Shown: in pieces, positions 36,140-44,533 of the stretch
Position numbering within the stretch: the first letter of the stretch is position 1
Layout of the letters: the number at the start of each line of letters is the position of its first letter
Assembly: GCA_949285735.1 (NCBI GenBank)
Contig: CASEAQ010000011.1
Location: forward strand, 1-58,747
Origin: an uncultured Bacteroidales bacterium
GTDB lineage: Bacteria > Bacteroidota > Bacteroidia > Bacteroidales > Muribaculaceae
DNA length: 58,747 nucleotides
Direction: 5' to 3'
Notes under the pieces: generated by a model
What the model was told of the DNA's origin: nothing
What the model saw: only the letters and a program-made list of their open reading frames with translations
The model's database searches: none
Position numbers and translations under genes: made by a program

Positions 36140-37843
36140 TTATTTTATTTTTTCGTTTACAATCTTCAGCACTTCAGCCTCGGCTGCTACGGCTTGTGCG
36201 GCAAGGCGGTCGGCTTCGGCAATCAGTTCGGCGGCACAAGCCTTGTCGGCAAGTCCGGCGGCATTGATTTTCACATTCAGCCCAGCCCCGAGCACGGCAC
36301 TGCGGGCAGCAAGCGCGCCCACACCAGCGTCCGACACGCTGTTGGGATTCCCCTCGGCAGCCATAGCCTTGCATATCTCAAACACCTCGCAAGCACGGCG
36401 CATCGTCTTGAGCGGCACCTGAGCCGCACCCAATGTGGCACGCTCCAATGCCTCGGCGCGCAACCGCTTCTCCTCGTCGTTGCCCTTGGGCATCGACAAT
36501 GCGTTCATTATGGCATTGAATGCCTCGGTGTCCTCGTCAACCAAGTGCAACAATTCGGCTTGCAGAGCGATACCCTTGTCGGCATAGTTGCTGAACTCCT
36601 CCCAGCGGTCGTCCCAGCCGGCTTTGTGTGCCGACAGGTTGGCAACCATCGTGGCAAGCGACGCACCAAGCGCGCCCATATATGCCGACACCGACCCTCC
36701 GCCCGGGGCTGGCGACTCGCGGGCAGTCTCGTCGGCAAATCCCTTCACGGTCAACTCTGTCAAGCGTTTACCACCCTCTCTTTCGGCATCGAGCAAATAT
36801 TCTATCACCTTTTCTTGCGGATTGAACGGGCGCAAGTCGTCGAGCCCGAGCGACTTGATTGCTATCTTCATTATATCTTCCTTGGGTATTCCCGTCGAGC
36901 GGTTTTGCAAACGCAAGTAGTGCCGCCCGGCATCGAGCAAAGTGCGCTCTGGCACAAGCCCCACAATCTCGGTTCCTGTCACGCGCAACCCGCGCAACGC
37001 GGCACACCGGCACACTTCGTCAAACGCCTTGTGCAATGGCGTAATGCCTATGTTGGTTATGTTCATCGACACCTGTGCTATGCCATATTCCTCGATATAC
37101 CACCCTATCGCCTTTGTGGCTTTCAACGTGCCGGGCCGCATAATCTTGCGCCCCTCGGCATCGGTCTTGATTTTCCCAGTGATAGGATTCCCCTCGCGTT
37201 CGGGGCGACCCTTCTCGCGCACGTCGAATGCCACCGCATTGGCGCGGCGCGTCGAAGTCGTGTTCAGGTTGAAATTCACGGCAATCAAGAAATCCCGTGC
37301 GCCTACCACCGTGCAACCCGTCCGCGCTATACGCTCGTCCATCGGTCGCGCCCCGAAGTCGGGAGCTTCGGCAGGATCGGTCAACCGCTCGGCAATCGCT
37401 TCATATTCACCCTTGCGGCACACGGCAAGGTTGTTGCGACCAGGCTTCAATGCAGCAGCCTCATAGCAGTAGCACGGAATGTCGAGCTCGCGGGCAATGC
37501 GCTCGGCAAGCCGCCTTGCAATCTCGGCACACTCCTCAAGCGTTATGCCACTCACCGGCACAATCGGCAACACGTCGGTAGCCCCGATACGCGGATGCGC
37601 CCCGTGGTGCTGCCTCATGTCTATCACCTCGCCAGCCTTTGCCACAGCCCTGAAAGCCGCCTCTGCCACAGCCTCTGGCGACCCAACGAAGGTCACCACC
37701 GTGCGGTTGGTAGCCTCGCCTGGATCGACATCGAGCAGCCTGACACCCTCAACAGCCTCTATCTCATCGGTTATCTGTTTTATCACCTTCTTGTCGCGCC
37801 CCTCACTAAAGTTAGGCACGCATTCCACAATTCGCCTTTCCAT
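36140..37843 (-). CDS. ftcD: glutamate formimidoyltransferase - formimidoyltetrahydrofolate cyclodeaminase
   Basis: A 567-residue fusion that completes histidine breakdown. The N-terminal transferase half (to about residue 330) begins RRIVECVPNFSEGRDKKVI and moves the formimino group from formiminoglutamate to tetrahydrofolate, releasing glutamate. The C-terminal cyclodeaminase half (FADETARESPAPGGGSVSAY, VANLSAHK) releases ammonia and makes methenyl-tetrahydrofolate. The bifunctional arrangement resembles the animal enzyme. It is the first gene of ftcD-hutU-fic. Its promoter is the gene-proximal unit of repeat array B, giving a leader of only about 15 bases. Confidence 0.94.
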   Translation of the reverse strand: MERRIVECVPNFSEGRDKKVIKQITDEIEAVEGVRLLDVDPGEATNRTVVTFVGSPEAVAEAAFRAVAKAGEVIDMRQHHGAHPRIGATDVLPIVPVSGITLEECAEIARRLAERIARELDIPCYCYEAAALKPGRNNLAVCRKGEYEAIAERLTDPAEAPDFGARPMDERIARTGCTVVGARDFLIAVNFNLNTTSTRRANAVAFDVREKGRPEREGNPITGKIKTDAEGRKIMRPGTLKATKAIGWYIEEYGIAQVSMNITNIGITPLHKAFDEVCRCAALRGLRVTGTEIVGLVPERTLLDAGRHYLRLQNRSTGIPKEDIMKIAIKSLGLDDLRPFNPQEKVIEYLLDAEREGGKRLTELTVKGFADETARESPAPGGGSVSAYMGALGASLATMVANLSAHKAGWDDRWEEFSNYADKGIALQAELLHLVDEDTEAFNAIMNALSMPKGNDEEKRLRAEALERATLGAAQVPLKTMRRACEVFEICKAMAAEGNPNSVSDAGVGALAARSAVLGAGLNVKINAAGLADKACAAELIAEADRLAAQAVAAEAEVLKIVNEKIK

Positions 37844-37864
37844 AGCCTATATGAAGTTTTTATT

Positions 37865-37895
37865 CAAAGATAGTGCAAGTTGAGTGCAATACAAA
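37865..37895 (-). promoter_or_regulatory. promoter within repeat array B, for ftcD-hutU-fic
   Basis: On the minus strand -33 TTTG (37892-37895), 19 bases, -7 TATCTTTG (37865-37872). The spacer contains TTGCACT twice, 11 bases apart. The ftcD ATG lies about 15 bases beyond the expected transcript start. Confidence 0.8.
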
Positions 37896-38114
37896 ACAAA
37901 TTCATTTGTTTTTATTCCCGAGACGCCGCCTGTCTTATCGAAAGATAGTGCAAGTTGAGTGCAATACAAAACAAATTCATTTGTTTTTATTGCCGAGACG
38001 CCGCCTATTTTATCGAAAGATAGTGCAAGTTGAGTGCAATACAAAACAAATTCATTTGTTTTTATTCCCGAGACGCCGCCTGTCTTATCGAAAGATAGTG
38101 CAAGTTGAGTGCAA
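37865..38114 (-). repeat. 75-bp promoter-bearing tandem repeat, array B
   Basis: Landmark GATAGTGC at 37869, 37944, 38019 and 38094, an exact 75-base period. Three full units and a partial fourth are nearly identical, so the expansion is recent. Distal copies all carry -7 TATCTTTC. Each unit has a perfect AAACAAAT-TC-ATTTGTTT dyad and a dyad over the -7 box (CTATTTT or CTGTCTT with AAGATAG). The remaining gap to 38188 is AT-rich and featureless. Confidence 0.92.
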
Positions 38115-38187
38115 AAGCAAAAAATAGCTCGCTAATTTTTCGCTTTGCCCACGGTTCTTTCATTTAAAATGTGATAACGGTATGCCA

Positions 38188-38330
38188 CGAAATACGGGGG
38201 CGGCGGAGCCGTCCAACTGTGCCTTAACCGCGGGTGACGCAGCCCAACGTAGTGGGCAAGGAACCTGCGGACACCACTGGCCTCCCCCTGTCCAGGACCT
38301 CGAAGAGGTCCAACGTAGCTATGCTGCCAT
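38188..38330. repeat. dispersed non-coding element, copy 2
   Basis: Matches 27831-27965: head CGAAATAC...GGCGGAGCCGTCCAACT, then AACGTAGTGGGC, ACCTGCGGACACCACT and CCTCCCCCTG, and the hairpin GACCTC-GAA-GAGGTC followed by CAACGTAGC. It provides the 3' part of the small reading frame at 38224-38469. Confidence 0.6.
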
Positions 38331-38469
38331 TCTTGCGTGAAAGAACAACACACATATCCACACCATGATACTTATGCACTACCAAAGTACCATATTGAGG
38401 GTGTTGCAAAACCTCTTTACGGCGCGCATATACACCCCAGCAGCACACCCCAAAAGCAGCCTTAGTCAT
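38224..38469 (-). CDS. small hypothetical protein, C-terminus formed by a dispersed repeat
   Basis: An 81-residue reading frame starting MTKAAFGVCCWGVYARRKEV and overlapping the end of the upstream membrane-protein gene by 8 bases, as coupled genes do. Residues from about 47 on (LFEVLDRGRPVVSAG...) are encoded by the dispersed element at 38188-38330, so the original 3' end may have been replaced. I do not recognise a family. It may not be expressed. Confidence 0.3.
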   Translation of the reverse strand: MTKAAFGVCCWGVYARRKEVLQHPQYGTLVVHKYHGVDMCVVLSRKNGSIATLDLFEVLDRGRPVVSAGSLPTTLGCVTRG

Positions 38470-39118
38470 ATCTATTTCCCTTGCCTATGACGAACAAGAT
38501 AATAATCATCAAAATCGGTGAGGCTATAATACTCAAAAGCACCCACACGGCAGCACTCCTATTCCGCTCTTTTGCCATCACTGCAACACAGACATACAAT
38601 CCCACCCATGCCAAAGCAACGAACACCAATATCACAAGCATTATCAATGCAGCACCTTTACCTGAAGAATGAGAAAACGGAGATACTCCATTATTGTCGT
38701 TCGGCACACTCTCCATCACCTCCTCAAAGTTATAATCTTTAAGTTCAAACTCTATCTTGAATCTTTTACCTGAAGCACCCAATGCCTCTTCCGATTTATA
38801 ATACGAATAACACCTATCATATTCATAAGCAGGAATGTCAATCTTCTTTGTCTTACCCGGCGCAATGTTAACGCTCCTCCAAAATTCCTCATAGTCGAGT
38901 TGCGTACCCGACATATCGGTATATACTATCATGAAATGCAGATTGTGGATTTCTTCATCGGTATTGTTCTTTAAAGCCAAAGTTCCTTCACTGTCCGACC
39001 AACTTTGCTCATAAGAAACCATCGTCACTGCATCAGCCACACCATTCTTTTCGGCTGCGGCACAAAACAACACACAAACCAATCCCATCAAAAACAAGGT
39101 CACTCTCTTCATTTCCAT
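38462..39118 (-). CDS. membrane protein of unknown function, extracytoplasmic beta domain plus C-terminal helices
   Basis: A 218-residue protein starting MEMKRVTLFLMGLVCVLFCA, a signal peptide; MKRV (39112) and an upstream ATG at 39139 are alternatives. The extracytoplasmic part (VSYEQSWSDSEGTLALKNNT...VYTDMSGTQLDYEEFWRS) looks like a small immunoglobulin-like beta domain. It is followed by two transmembrane helices (ALIMLVILVFVALAWVGLYV and VWVLLSIIASPILMIIILFV) joined by a short basic loop (AKERNRS). No family recognised. It is the first gene of a possible two-gene unit with 38224. Confidence 0.6.
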   Translation of the reverse strand: MEMKRVTLFLMGLVCVLFCAAAEKNGVADAVTMVSYEQSWSDSEGTLALKNNTDEEIHNLHFMIVYTDMSGTQLDYEEFWRSVNIAPGKTKKIDIPAYEYDRCYSYYKSEEALGASGKRFKIEFELKDYNFEEVMESVPNDNNGVSPFSHSSGKGAALIMLVILVFVALAWVGLYVCVAVMAKERNRSAAVWVLLSIIASPILMIIILFVIGKGNRYD

Positions 39119-39337
39119 AGCAATTAACATTAAATCCAATCAACACAAAATTACAAAAAAACTACACAACCCGGCAAGATTCCACGTCTCAAAAAACGCA
39201 GTCATAAACAACTGGCAGTAAACATCTCACAATCAGTTGCCCTGCAACTTTTTTCCACATTTTCACCCACCATTTTGCAACTTTTTGCAACGACAGCACA
39301 TTTCTCCCCCCACAATCATCTACACCCAATATGCTAA

Positions 39338-41908
39338 TCATCTGCCGAGGGGGAGCGAGACTGAGACGCAGGTTGTGTGGTAGTCGATGCCGTGCCACGA
39401 GGTGAACACGCCCACCGATGCCATGTCGAAGATGTTGACCGAGTAGCCGAGTTCGCTGTATGGGCGACGATGGTGCGTCACTGCCGAGCGCAGGTGCAGG
39501 CACTCCGAGAAATTCTTGTCGCGCAAGAAGGGCAACTGCTTCAATATCATGCGCGGCGACTGCCACGTCACGCCTGCCTCGGCATAACGGCTGTCGGTGG
39601 AATAGGCATAATTGTCGAGCAAGACAAAGCTGTCGGTGAAGCGGCGGGCAGTCAACGGGAAGCGTGTCGCCGAAAAGTGCTTGAAGTCGGGGAATTGCAG
39701 CCTCGATGCTCCAAAGAACATTCCACCCCGCACCTGGTATATAATCTTGTTGAAAATGCCCAACTCCACCTCCTGCTCTATGCTCAAGTCGAGGCGATTA
39801 TATGCCGGCGCGGCATCGTTGAAGCCGAAACCGCGCACGTAGGTCAACTCAAACGTAGGGAAACGCGAGCGCAGATAACGCTTGCGCCCGTCAATCACAT
39901 AATAATAGGCAGCGGGGATGTAAGAAATGGTTGCCGCGGCAGTCAACGCATCATTCACTGCCGGCAGTGCCGCAAACATCTCGTTGCGCGGCACATTGGG
40001 CGACGCATCTTTCTTAAACCAGCTGTGGGCTACATGATTGTCGAGCGGACGGCGGCGTTCCCACGTGCCACCGATGGCAAACCGTGTGCCATTGGCAATC
40101 TCAATGTCGTTCTTCACCGACACAAACGCACGATCGTACAGCTTCACATCGTTTCGCCCGAACAGTGCCGTCTGTATGGCGACAACGCCAGCCGCCTCGG
40201 GACTTTCGCCATTGTAGTCGGCAGAAACTCGTCCACCCGACACAGACAGCCGTCCACGGCGCAACAGCGCATAGCTGAGTGTTGCTTCGACCTGCCCCGT
40301 GACACGCTTGCGAGCAGTGTTGTAATATGCCGATGGCTTAACCCGTATCGACAGCGCATCGCTGAAGTCATACCCGGCACTGAACCCCAGTCCTACTTTG
40401 TAGCCATCAACGAAATTAAAACCCGAAATAATCGAAGTCAGCCCGCCGAGCCTAATCCATGCCTTGTCGTTCTCAAGCAGTGCGCTATTCCCCGTGAACA
40501 AGGCATCGCCGATAATATCGGAAATATCCTCATCTTCGGCAGCCGTCGTCGCTGCAGTGTCGCCACGATGCCGGCGATAGCTTTCAAGCTCCTCGTCGTC
40601 GAGCGGCACACTGCGCACGCCAGCCCAATAAGCCGAGTCACGCCGTGCAGCGGCACTGTCGGTAGTGATGCTCCTGCTACCAAGGCGATAGGTGAGGTCG
40701 TACTTCGACCTCCGTTTTATCTTTCCTTGCGTGGCAAGGTTCTCTTCCATCAATTGCGCCGTCAATGCAGCCAGTCGGTAGGCATCACTCTTCGACAACT
40801 CCCCTTTTTGCTCCACCTCGCCTATTTCGTCCATCAGGCGGTTACCGCGCTCCGACAATCCCACGATTTCGCCCCTCGGCTGACTCTCGATGTGGGAATA
40901 TTGCACCGAAGTGGTGTAAGAAGCCGTGACACCTATCCCAAGCACACCTATGCGGCACCTCAGCACCTGAGAAACAGGCAGGAACAAACTGGGCGACACC
41001 TCTTGGAAATTAGCCACCAAATGGGCATCATACAGTGCTGCCGACACCTCAAGGTCGGCAGCAGCAAGGCACCATTCCCCGTCAATCACATATATGCAGC
41101 CCCTGAAAAGTCCTTTGGCATCTCGCCGCGGCATAACGCTTATCTTGCTTATGCTCCGCCCATTCTCTTCATAATGGTCGTCGAGCTTATATTTATAATA
41201 GGTGAACGCACCTTCCCTCAATGGCGATGGCGAGCCAAATAGTTCCTTGGCGTAGAAATTGGCAATCATGGTGGGAATCTCGGCTGAAACTTCGCTCGGA
41301 AATGTGTTGCTTTCTGCCTCAACATGTTCAACCCAACTATTAGGCGCACCAAATTCCACGTTGCTCACCTTTTCAAGCACGAAAAGTCGATTCACCACGT
41401 TGTCTTTCTCCTTCCTGAAATCGGCTGACAAATTGAAAACTCCAGGCGTGTCGGTTATCTTCCCCGACCCCTTCACATACACCTTGGCAGCGAAGCTGTC
41501 GGGGCGGCATTCATAATAGGGCGCACGGGCAATTACATGGCGCATGATGCCATAGGCAGGATCTTCGCTACCGTCTGCCACCACCTGCACTTCGTCAAGG
41601 GCAATGGGCCTCATTTCGAGCGTGAAGTGACACTCGGTCTCTTCGCCCGCGACATCTACCTGCGTCTCGAGGCTCTTGTAGCCCAACGAAGTGACGCGGC
41701 AACAATAATTGCCTGTCGGCAATTCCAGTTGGAAACGCCCGTCAGCATCAGTCGAAATGCCGCGATGCAATTCATCAAGATAAACGGCGGCATACGGTAT
41801 GGCATTGCCGTCAACATCGGTAACAGTTCCTCGCAACATCTGCGCCGAAACTGCGAATGACACCACCACGCACACCAATGCAAGCCACAACCTCATCACC
41901 ATCATCAT
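39338..41908 (-). CDS. DUF5686-type outer-membrane protein with carboxypeptidase-like N-terminal domain
   Basis: An 856-residue protein with a signal peptide (MRLWLALVCVVVSFAVSAQ). A carboxypeptidase-regulatory-like domain follows (LRGTVTDVDGNAIPYAAVYL...DADGRFQLELPTGNY), then a central region with RHVIARAPYYECRPDSFAAK and KVYVKGSGKI. A long C-terminal barrel (SIRVKPSAYYNTARKRVTG, LTYVRGFGF) ends in FTSWHGIDYHTTCVSVSLPLGR. This matches DUF5686 proteins, TonB-receptor relatives without a plug. Its start overlaps the stop of the muramidase gene by four bases (ATGA at 41905-41908), so they are coupled. Function unknown. Confidence 0.82.
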   Translation of the reverse strand: MMMVMRLWLALVCVVVSFAVSAQMLRGTVTDVDGNAIPYAAVYLDELHRGISTDADGRFQLELPTGNYCCRVTSLGYKSLETQVDVAGEETECHFTLEMRPIALDEVQVVADGSEDPAYGIMRHVIARAPYYECRPDSFAAKVYVKGSGKITDTPGVFNLSADFRKEKDNVVNRLFVLEKVSNVEFGAPNSWVEHVEAESNTFPSEVSAEIPTMIANFYAKELFGSPSPLREGAFTYYKYKLDDHYEENGRSISKISVMPRRDAKGLFRGCIYVIDGEWCLAAADLEVSAALYDAHLVANFQEVSPSLFLPVSQVLRCRIGVLGIGVTASYTTSVQYSHIESQPRGEIVGLSERGNRLMDEIGEVEQKGELSKSDAYRLAALTAQLMEENLATQGKIKRRSKYDLTYRLGSRSITTDSAAARRDSAYWAGVRSVPLDDEELESYRRHRGDTAATTAAEDEDISDIIGDALFTGNSALLENDKAWIRLGGLTSIISGFNFVDGYKVGLGFSAGYDFSDALSIRVKPSAYYNTARKRVTGQVEATLSYALLRRGRLSVSGGRVSADYNGESPEAAGVVAIQTALFGRNDVKLYDRAFVSVKNDIEIANGTRFAIGGTWERRRPLDNHVAHSWFKKDASPNVPRNEMFAALPAVNDALTAAATISYIPAAYYYVIDGRKRYLRSRFPTFELTYVRGFGFNDAAPAYNRLDLSIEQEVELGIFNKIIYQVRGGMFFGASRLQFPDFKHFSATRFPLTARRFTDSFVLLDNYAYSTDSRYAEAGVTWQSPRMILKQLPFLRDKNFSECLHLRSAVTHHRRPYSELGYSVNIFDMASVGVFTSWHGIDYHTTCVSVSLPLGR

Positions 41909-42645
41909 TTCCCCTTTCTATAATAATTATAAGCCCGTTCGAGCCTCGTGTGATAGCCGCTGCGTGCATATCCCTCACCATTATAGGCACGGGCAAAACG
42001 AGCCCAATCCTTGGCTTTCAAATATTTGTCCAGTCCGGCATTCTTTATGTAATTGGCAAACAGGCGGTGCTGCATCGCCGTGGAAGTGCTCATCTTCTCG
42101 ACAAAGTCGTCAACCGAGCTCGCGCCACATAACGCCCAGTTGCTGCCACGTATCTGGTACATTCCCCAGTAAGTACACAACTTGGCTATGCTGTCGTTTA
42201 TCGCCGAGGCGGCACGGTACATGGCACGCTGAGCCAGCAACGGGTCGGCATATCGGCTGCGACTGGGGCGGCTGAAGGCATCGGGCACAGCCTTGGCAAG
42301 CGAATCGACATCATATCCGGCGCGGTTCAACTGCTCTCTGAACATCGACACTTCGAGGTTCACCACTGGCGACCCGGCAGAGATAAACGCCGTGTGACTC
42401 CGACCCGACTCGATGCTACTCACCGCCCTCATTGCCGCCACCTCTACGCCAAGCTCGGCGGCGAGGCTGTCGTATATCGAGCGCGGCGAAACATCTGGCA
42501 CGGCAAGCACCACGGGATAACGCCACACGGTGTCGATTGGCTCATAGCCCTGCCCCTCGGCAACGCCGCCACTCCGGCACGTGCACAAGCCCAACACGGC
42601 AAGTACCACGGCAACAACGACAATCGAAATGATAAACTCCTTCAT
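41905..42645 (-). CDS. N-acetylmuramidase-like protein (DUF3380 type), membrane-anchored
   Basis: A 246-residue protein from MKEFIISIVVVAVVLAVLGL, an N-terminal membrane anchor or signal with a nearby Cys (LCTC). The catalytic part fits the DUF3380 (PF11860) muramidase pattern: AAMRAVSSIESGRSH with the probable acidic residue, VVNLEVSMFREQLNRAG, YWGMYQIRGSNWALCG, and the end KDWARFARAYNGEGYARSGYHTRLERAY. It is expected to cleave peptidoglycan glycan strands in the periplasm. Phage endolysins share this fold, but nothing else here is phage-like. Coupling to the DUF5686 barrel suggests a joint envelope role, for example opening the wall for an outer-membrane assembly. Confidence 0.75.
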   Translation of the reverse strand: MKEFIISIVVVAVVLAVLGLCTCRSGGVAEGQGYEPIDTVWRYPVVLAVPDVSPRSIYDSLAAELGVEVAAMRAVSSIESGRSHTAFISAGSPVVNLEVSMFREQLNRAGYDVDSLAKAVPDAFSRPSRSRYADPLLAQRAMYRAASAINDSIAKLCTYWGMYQIRGSNWALCGASSVDDFVEKMSTSTAMQHRLFANYIKNAGLDKYLKAKDWARFARAYNGEGYARSGYHTRLERAYNYYRKGK

Positions 42646-42682
42646 GGCTGTAACATTTGAAATCAACAATTTGTCGCCAATT

Positions 42683-42728
42683 ACAAAACGGGGGCATTGC
42701 TTCCCCTTTTACAAGAAACAGTGCCCCG
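42683..42728 (-). terminator. intrinsic terminator after pepD
   Basis: GGGGCATTG (42691-42699) pairs with CAGTGCCCC (42719-42727), and on the minus strand CGTTTTGTAATT follows. It lies 29 bases after the pepD stop. Confidence 0.6.
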
Positions 42729-42755
42729 CTATAATCAACTATGAACAATATGCGC

Positions 42756-44216
42756 CTATTCTCCCTTTGCCACCATTTCAAGAATCTTGGTCAAATAGCT
42801 CCAGAACTTGTCAACGGCAGGAATGTGCATGGCTTCCTTGGGCGAATGCACGTCGCGCAACGTCGGACCAAACGAAATCATGTCGAGATGCGGATAATTG
42901 GTCAAGAACAAGCCACATTCAAGCCCGGCATGGATTGCCGTGGCACGCGGTGTTTCGTTAAAAAGCGTCTCATAGGCAGTAGTAGCCACTTGCAATATCT
43001 TCGAGTCGATGTTTGGTGCCCACCCCGGGTAGCCGTCACCATGCGAAACAGTGGCACCTGCGAGTTGGAACACAGCTTCAACCTGATGTGCAATATCAAT
43101 CTTGCGACTCTCGACCGAGCTGCGCTGCGAAGTAGTGACGAGTATCTCGTTGTCTGGCATCATCTTCACCGAGGCAAGGTTGGTAGAAGTTTCCACAAGC
43201 CCAGGAATGTCGTGGCTCATCGACACCACACCATGAGGTGCGCAATAAAGCGCGCAAATCAATGCCTTTGCCGTCTCGGCATCGATGCAATGCTCGGGCA
43301 CTTCGGTGCTCTCGATGGTTATAACCATGTCTTTCTCGATATGCTTGTATTCATTCTCGATGTCGGCTATATACTGGTTGAGCCTTACGCTAAGCTGCTC
43401 CTTGTGGTCACAGTGTATGCCCACAACGGCATGAGCCTCACGGGCGATGGCATTGCGCAAGTTGCCGCCATTGATCGACGAGAGCGAAATTCCATAGTCT
43501 TGCGACAAATCCCACAAGAAACGGGCAAGCAATTTATTGGCGCAAGCACGACCAGTGTTGATGTCTGTTCCAGAGTGTCCGCCCTGCAATCCCGAGATGT
43601 TGATTTTGAAATACAAGAACTTTTCGGGAGCAAGCGACTGCTTATACTTGAATGTCACCGTCGTGTCGATACCGCCGGCGCAGCCTATGCATATCTCGCC
43701 ATCCTCTTCCGAGTCCAAGTTGAGCAAAATGTCGCCCTCAATCATTCCCTCACCAAGGTTGTTGGCTCCAGTCAACCCGGTTTCCTCGTCAACTGTAAAC
43801 AATGCCTCGATAGGCCCGTGCACCAAGTCGTTGCTAACCAGCACTGCAAGCGATGCAGCCATGCCGATGCCGTTGTCGGCACCGAGCGTTGTACCCTTGG
43901 CTCGAACCCATTCGCCGTCGATATAAGTTTCAATCGGGTCGTTCTCAAAATCATGCACAACATCGTTGTTCTTCTCACACACCATGTCCATGTGGCCCTG
44001 CAGCACCACGCGCTTGGCATTCTCGTAGCCCGGAGTTGCCGGCTTGAACATTGCCACGTTGCCTATCTCGTCGGTCTTGTAGGCAATGCCATGCTCTTTT
44101 GCGAAGTTCACAAGGAACTCATGTATTTTGCCCTCCTTCTTCGACGGACGCGGCACTTTGGTAATCTGGTCAAATATGCTCCAAATGAGCGTCGGTTTCA
44201 ATTCTGCGATATTCAT
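42756..44216 (-). CDS. pepD: aminoacyl-histidine dipeptidase (M20 family)
   Basis: A 486-residue zinc peptidase that cleaves Xaa-His dipeptides such as carnosine. The motifs are VVLQGHMDMVCE (first zinc ligands, with HxD), GTTLGADNGIGMA (bridging Asp), FTVDEETGLTGA (catalytic Glu and ligand) and IGCAGGIDTTV. It continues with the large lid domain and ends with a His ligand in the GPTLRDVHSPKEAMHIP segment. The fit to PepD is full length. It is cytoplasmic and would supply free histidine for the hut genes 5-10 kb away, though it is not in their operon. The 44217-44533 gap upstream is AT-rich with no gene that I can see. Confidence 0.93.
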   Translation of the reverse strand: MNIAELKPTLIWSIFDQITKVPRPSKKEGKIHEFLVNFAKEHGIAYKTDEIGNVAMFKPATPGYENAKRVVLQGHMDMVCEKNNDVVHDFENDPIETYIDGEWVRAKGTTLGADNGIGMAASLAVLVSNDLVHGPIEALFTVDEETGLTGANNLGEGMIEGDILLNLDSEEDGEICIGCAGGIDTTVTFKYKQSLAPEKFLYFKINISGLQGGHSGTDINTGRACANKLLARFLWDLSQDYGISLSSINGGNLRNAIAREAHAVVGIHCDHKEQLSVRLNQYIADIENEYKHIEKDMVITIESTEVPEHCIDAETAKALICALYCAPHGVVSMSHDIPGLVETSTNLASVKMMPDNEILVTTSQRSSVESRKIDIAHQVEAVFQLAGATVSHGDGYPGWAPNIDSKILQVATTAYETLFNETPRATAIHAGLECGLFLTNYPHLDMISFGPTLRDVHSPKEAMHIPAVDKFWSYLTKILEMVAKGE

Positions 44217-44533
44217 ATCTTTTATTATAAAACAAGTCTAATTTAAAACAATGTTAAAATCATCGTTTTTTCGTTGACTAAATTACAAAAAATATATTGA
44301 AAACAACATAGCTCAACCATTTTTAATTCCAAAACACCCCCACCTACCTCAATTCAACCTCTACGACAACCTACGAGCCTCATTGAATATTTGCCTATTA
44401 GCAAGATTTATAAACTCAAAATTTCAACGCTCTGCTATCCAAAACAATGCATCCAATGGTTAATACGCATTCGACAAACGTAGTCCGCTTGTTGCCTGTC
44501 GCCAAACAACATAAGGAGAGTATTTTATCCTGC

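Noticed and set aside
37865-38114. CRISPR array
   Set aside because: The repeats are tandem 75-bp units with no variable spacers, lie in promoters, and no cas gene is near.
37847-38127. Short proteins rich in CTQLALSF or TNEFVLYC encoded across the 75-bp arrays
   Set aside because: The frames are by-products of the tandem repeat on both strands and have no start region or conservation other than the DNA repeat itself.
39208-39263. Terminator GTTGC-CCT-GCAAC plus T6 on the + strand
   Set aside because: The stem has only five pairs and no plus-strand gene lies upstream.
41905-42645. Prophage remnant around the muramidase
   Set aside because: No holin, spanin, tail or integrase genes are nearby, and the gene is coupled to an outer-membrane barrel gene.
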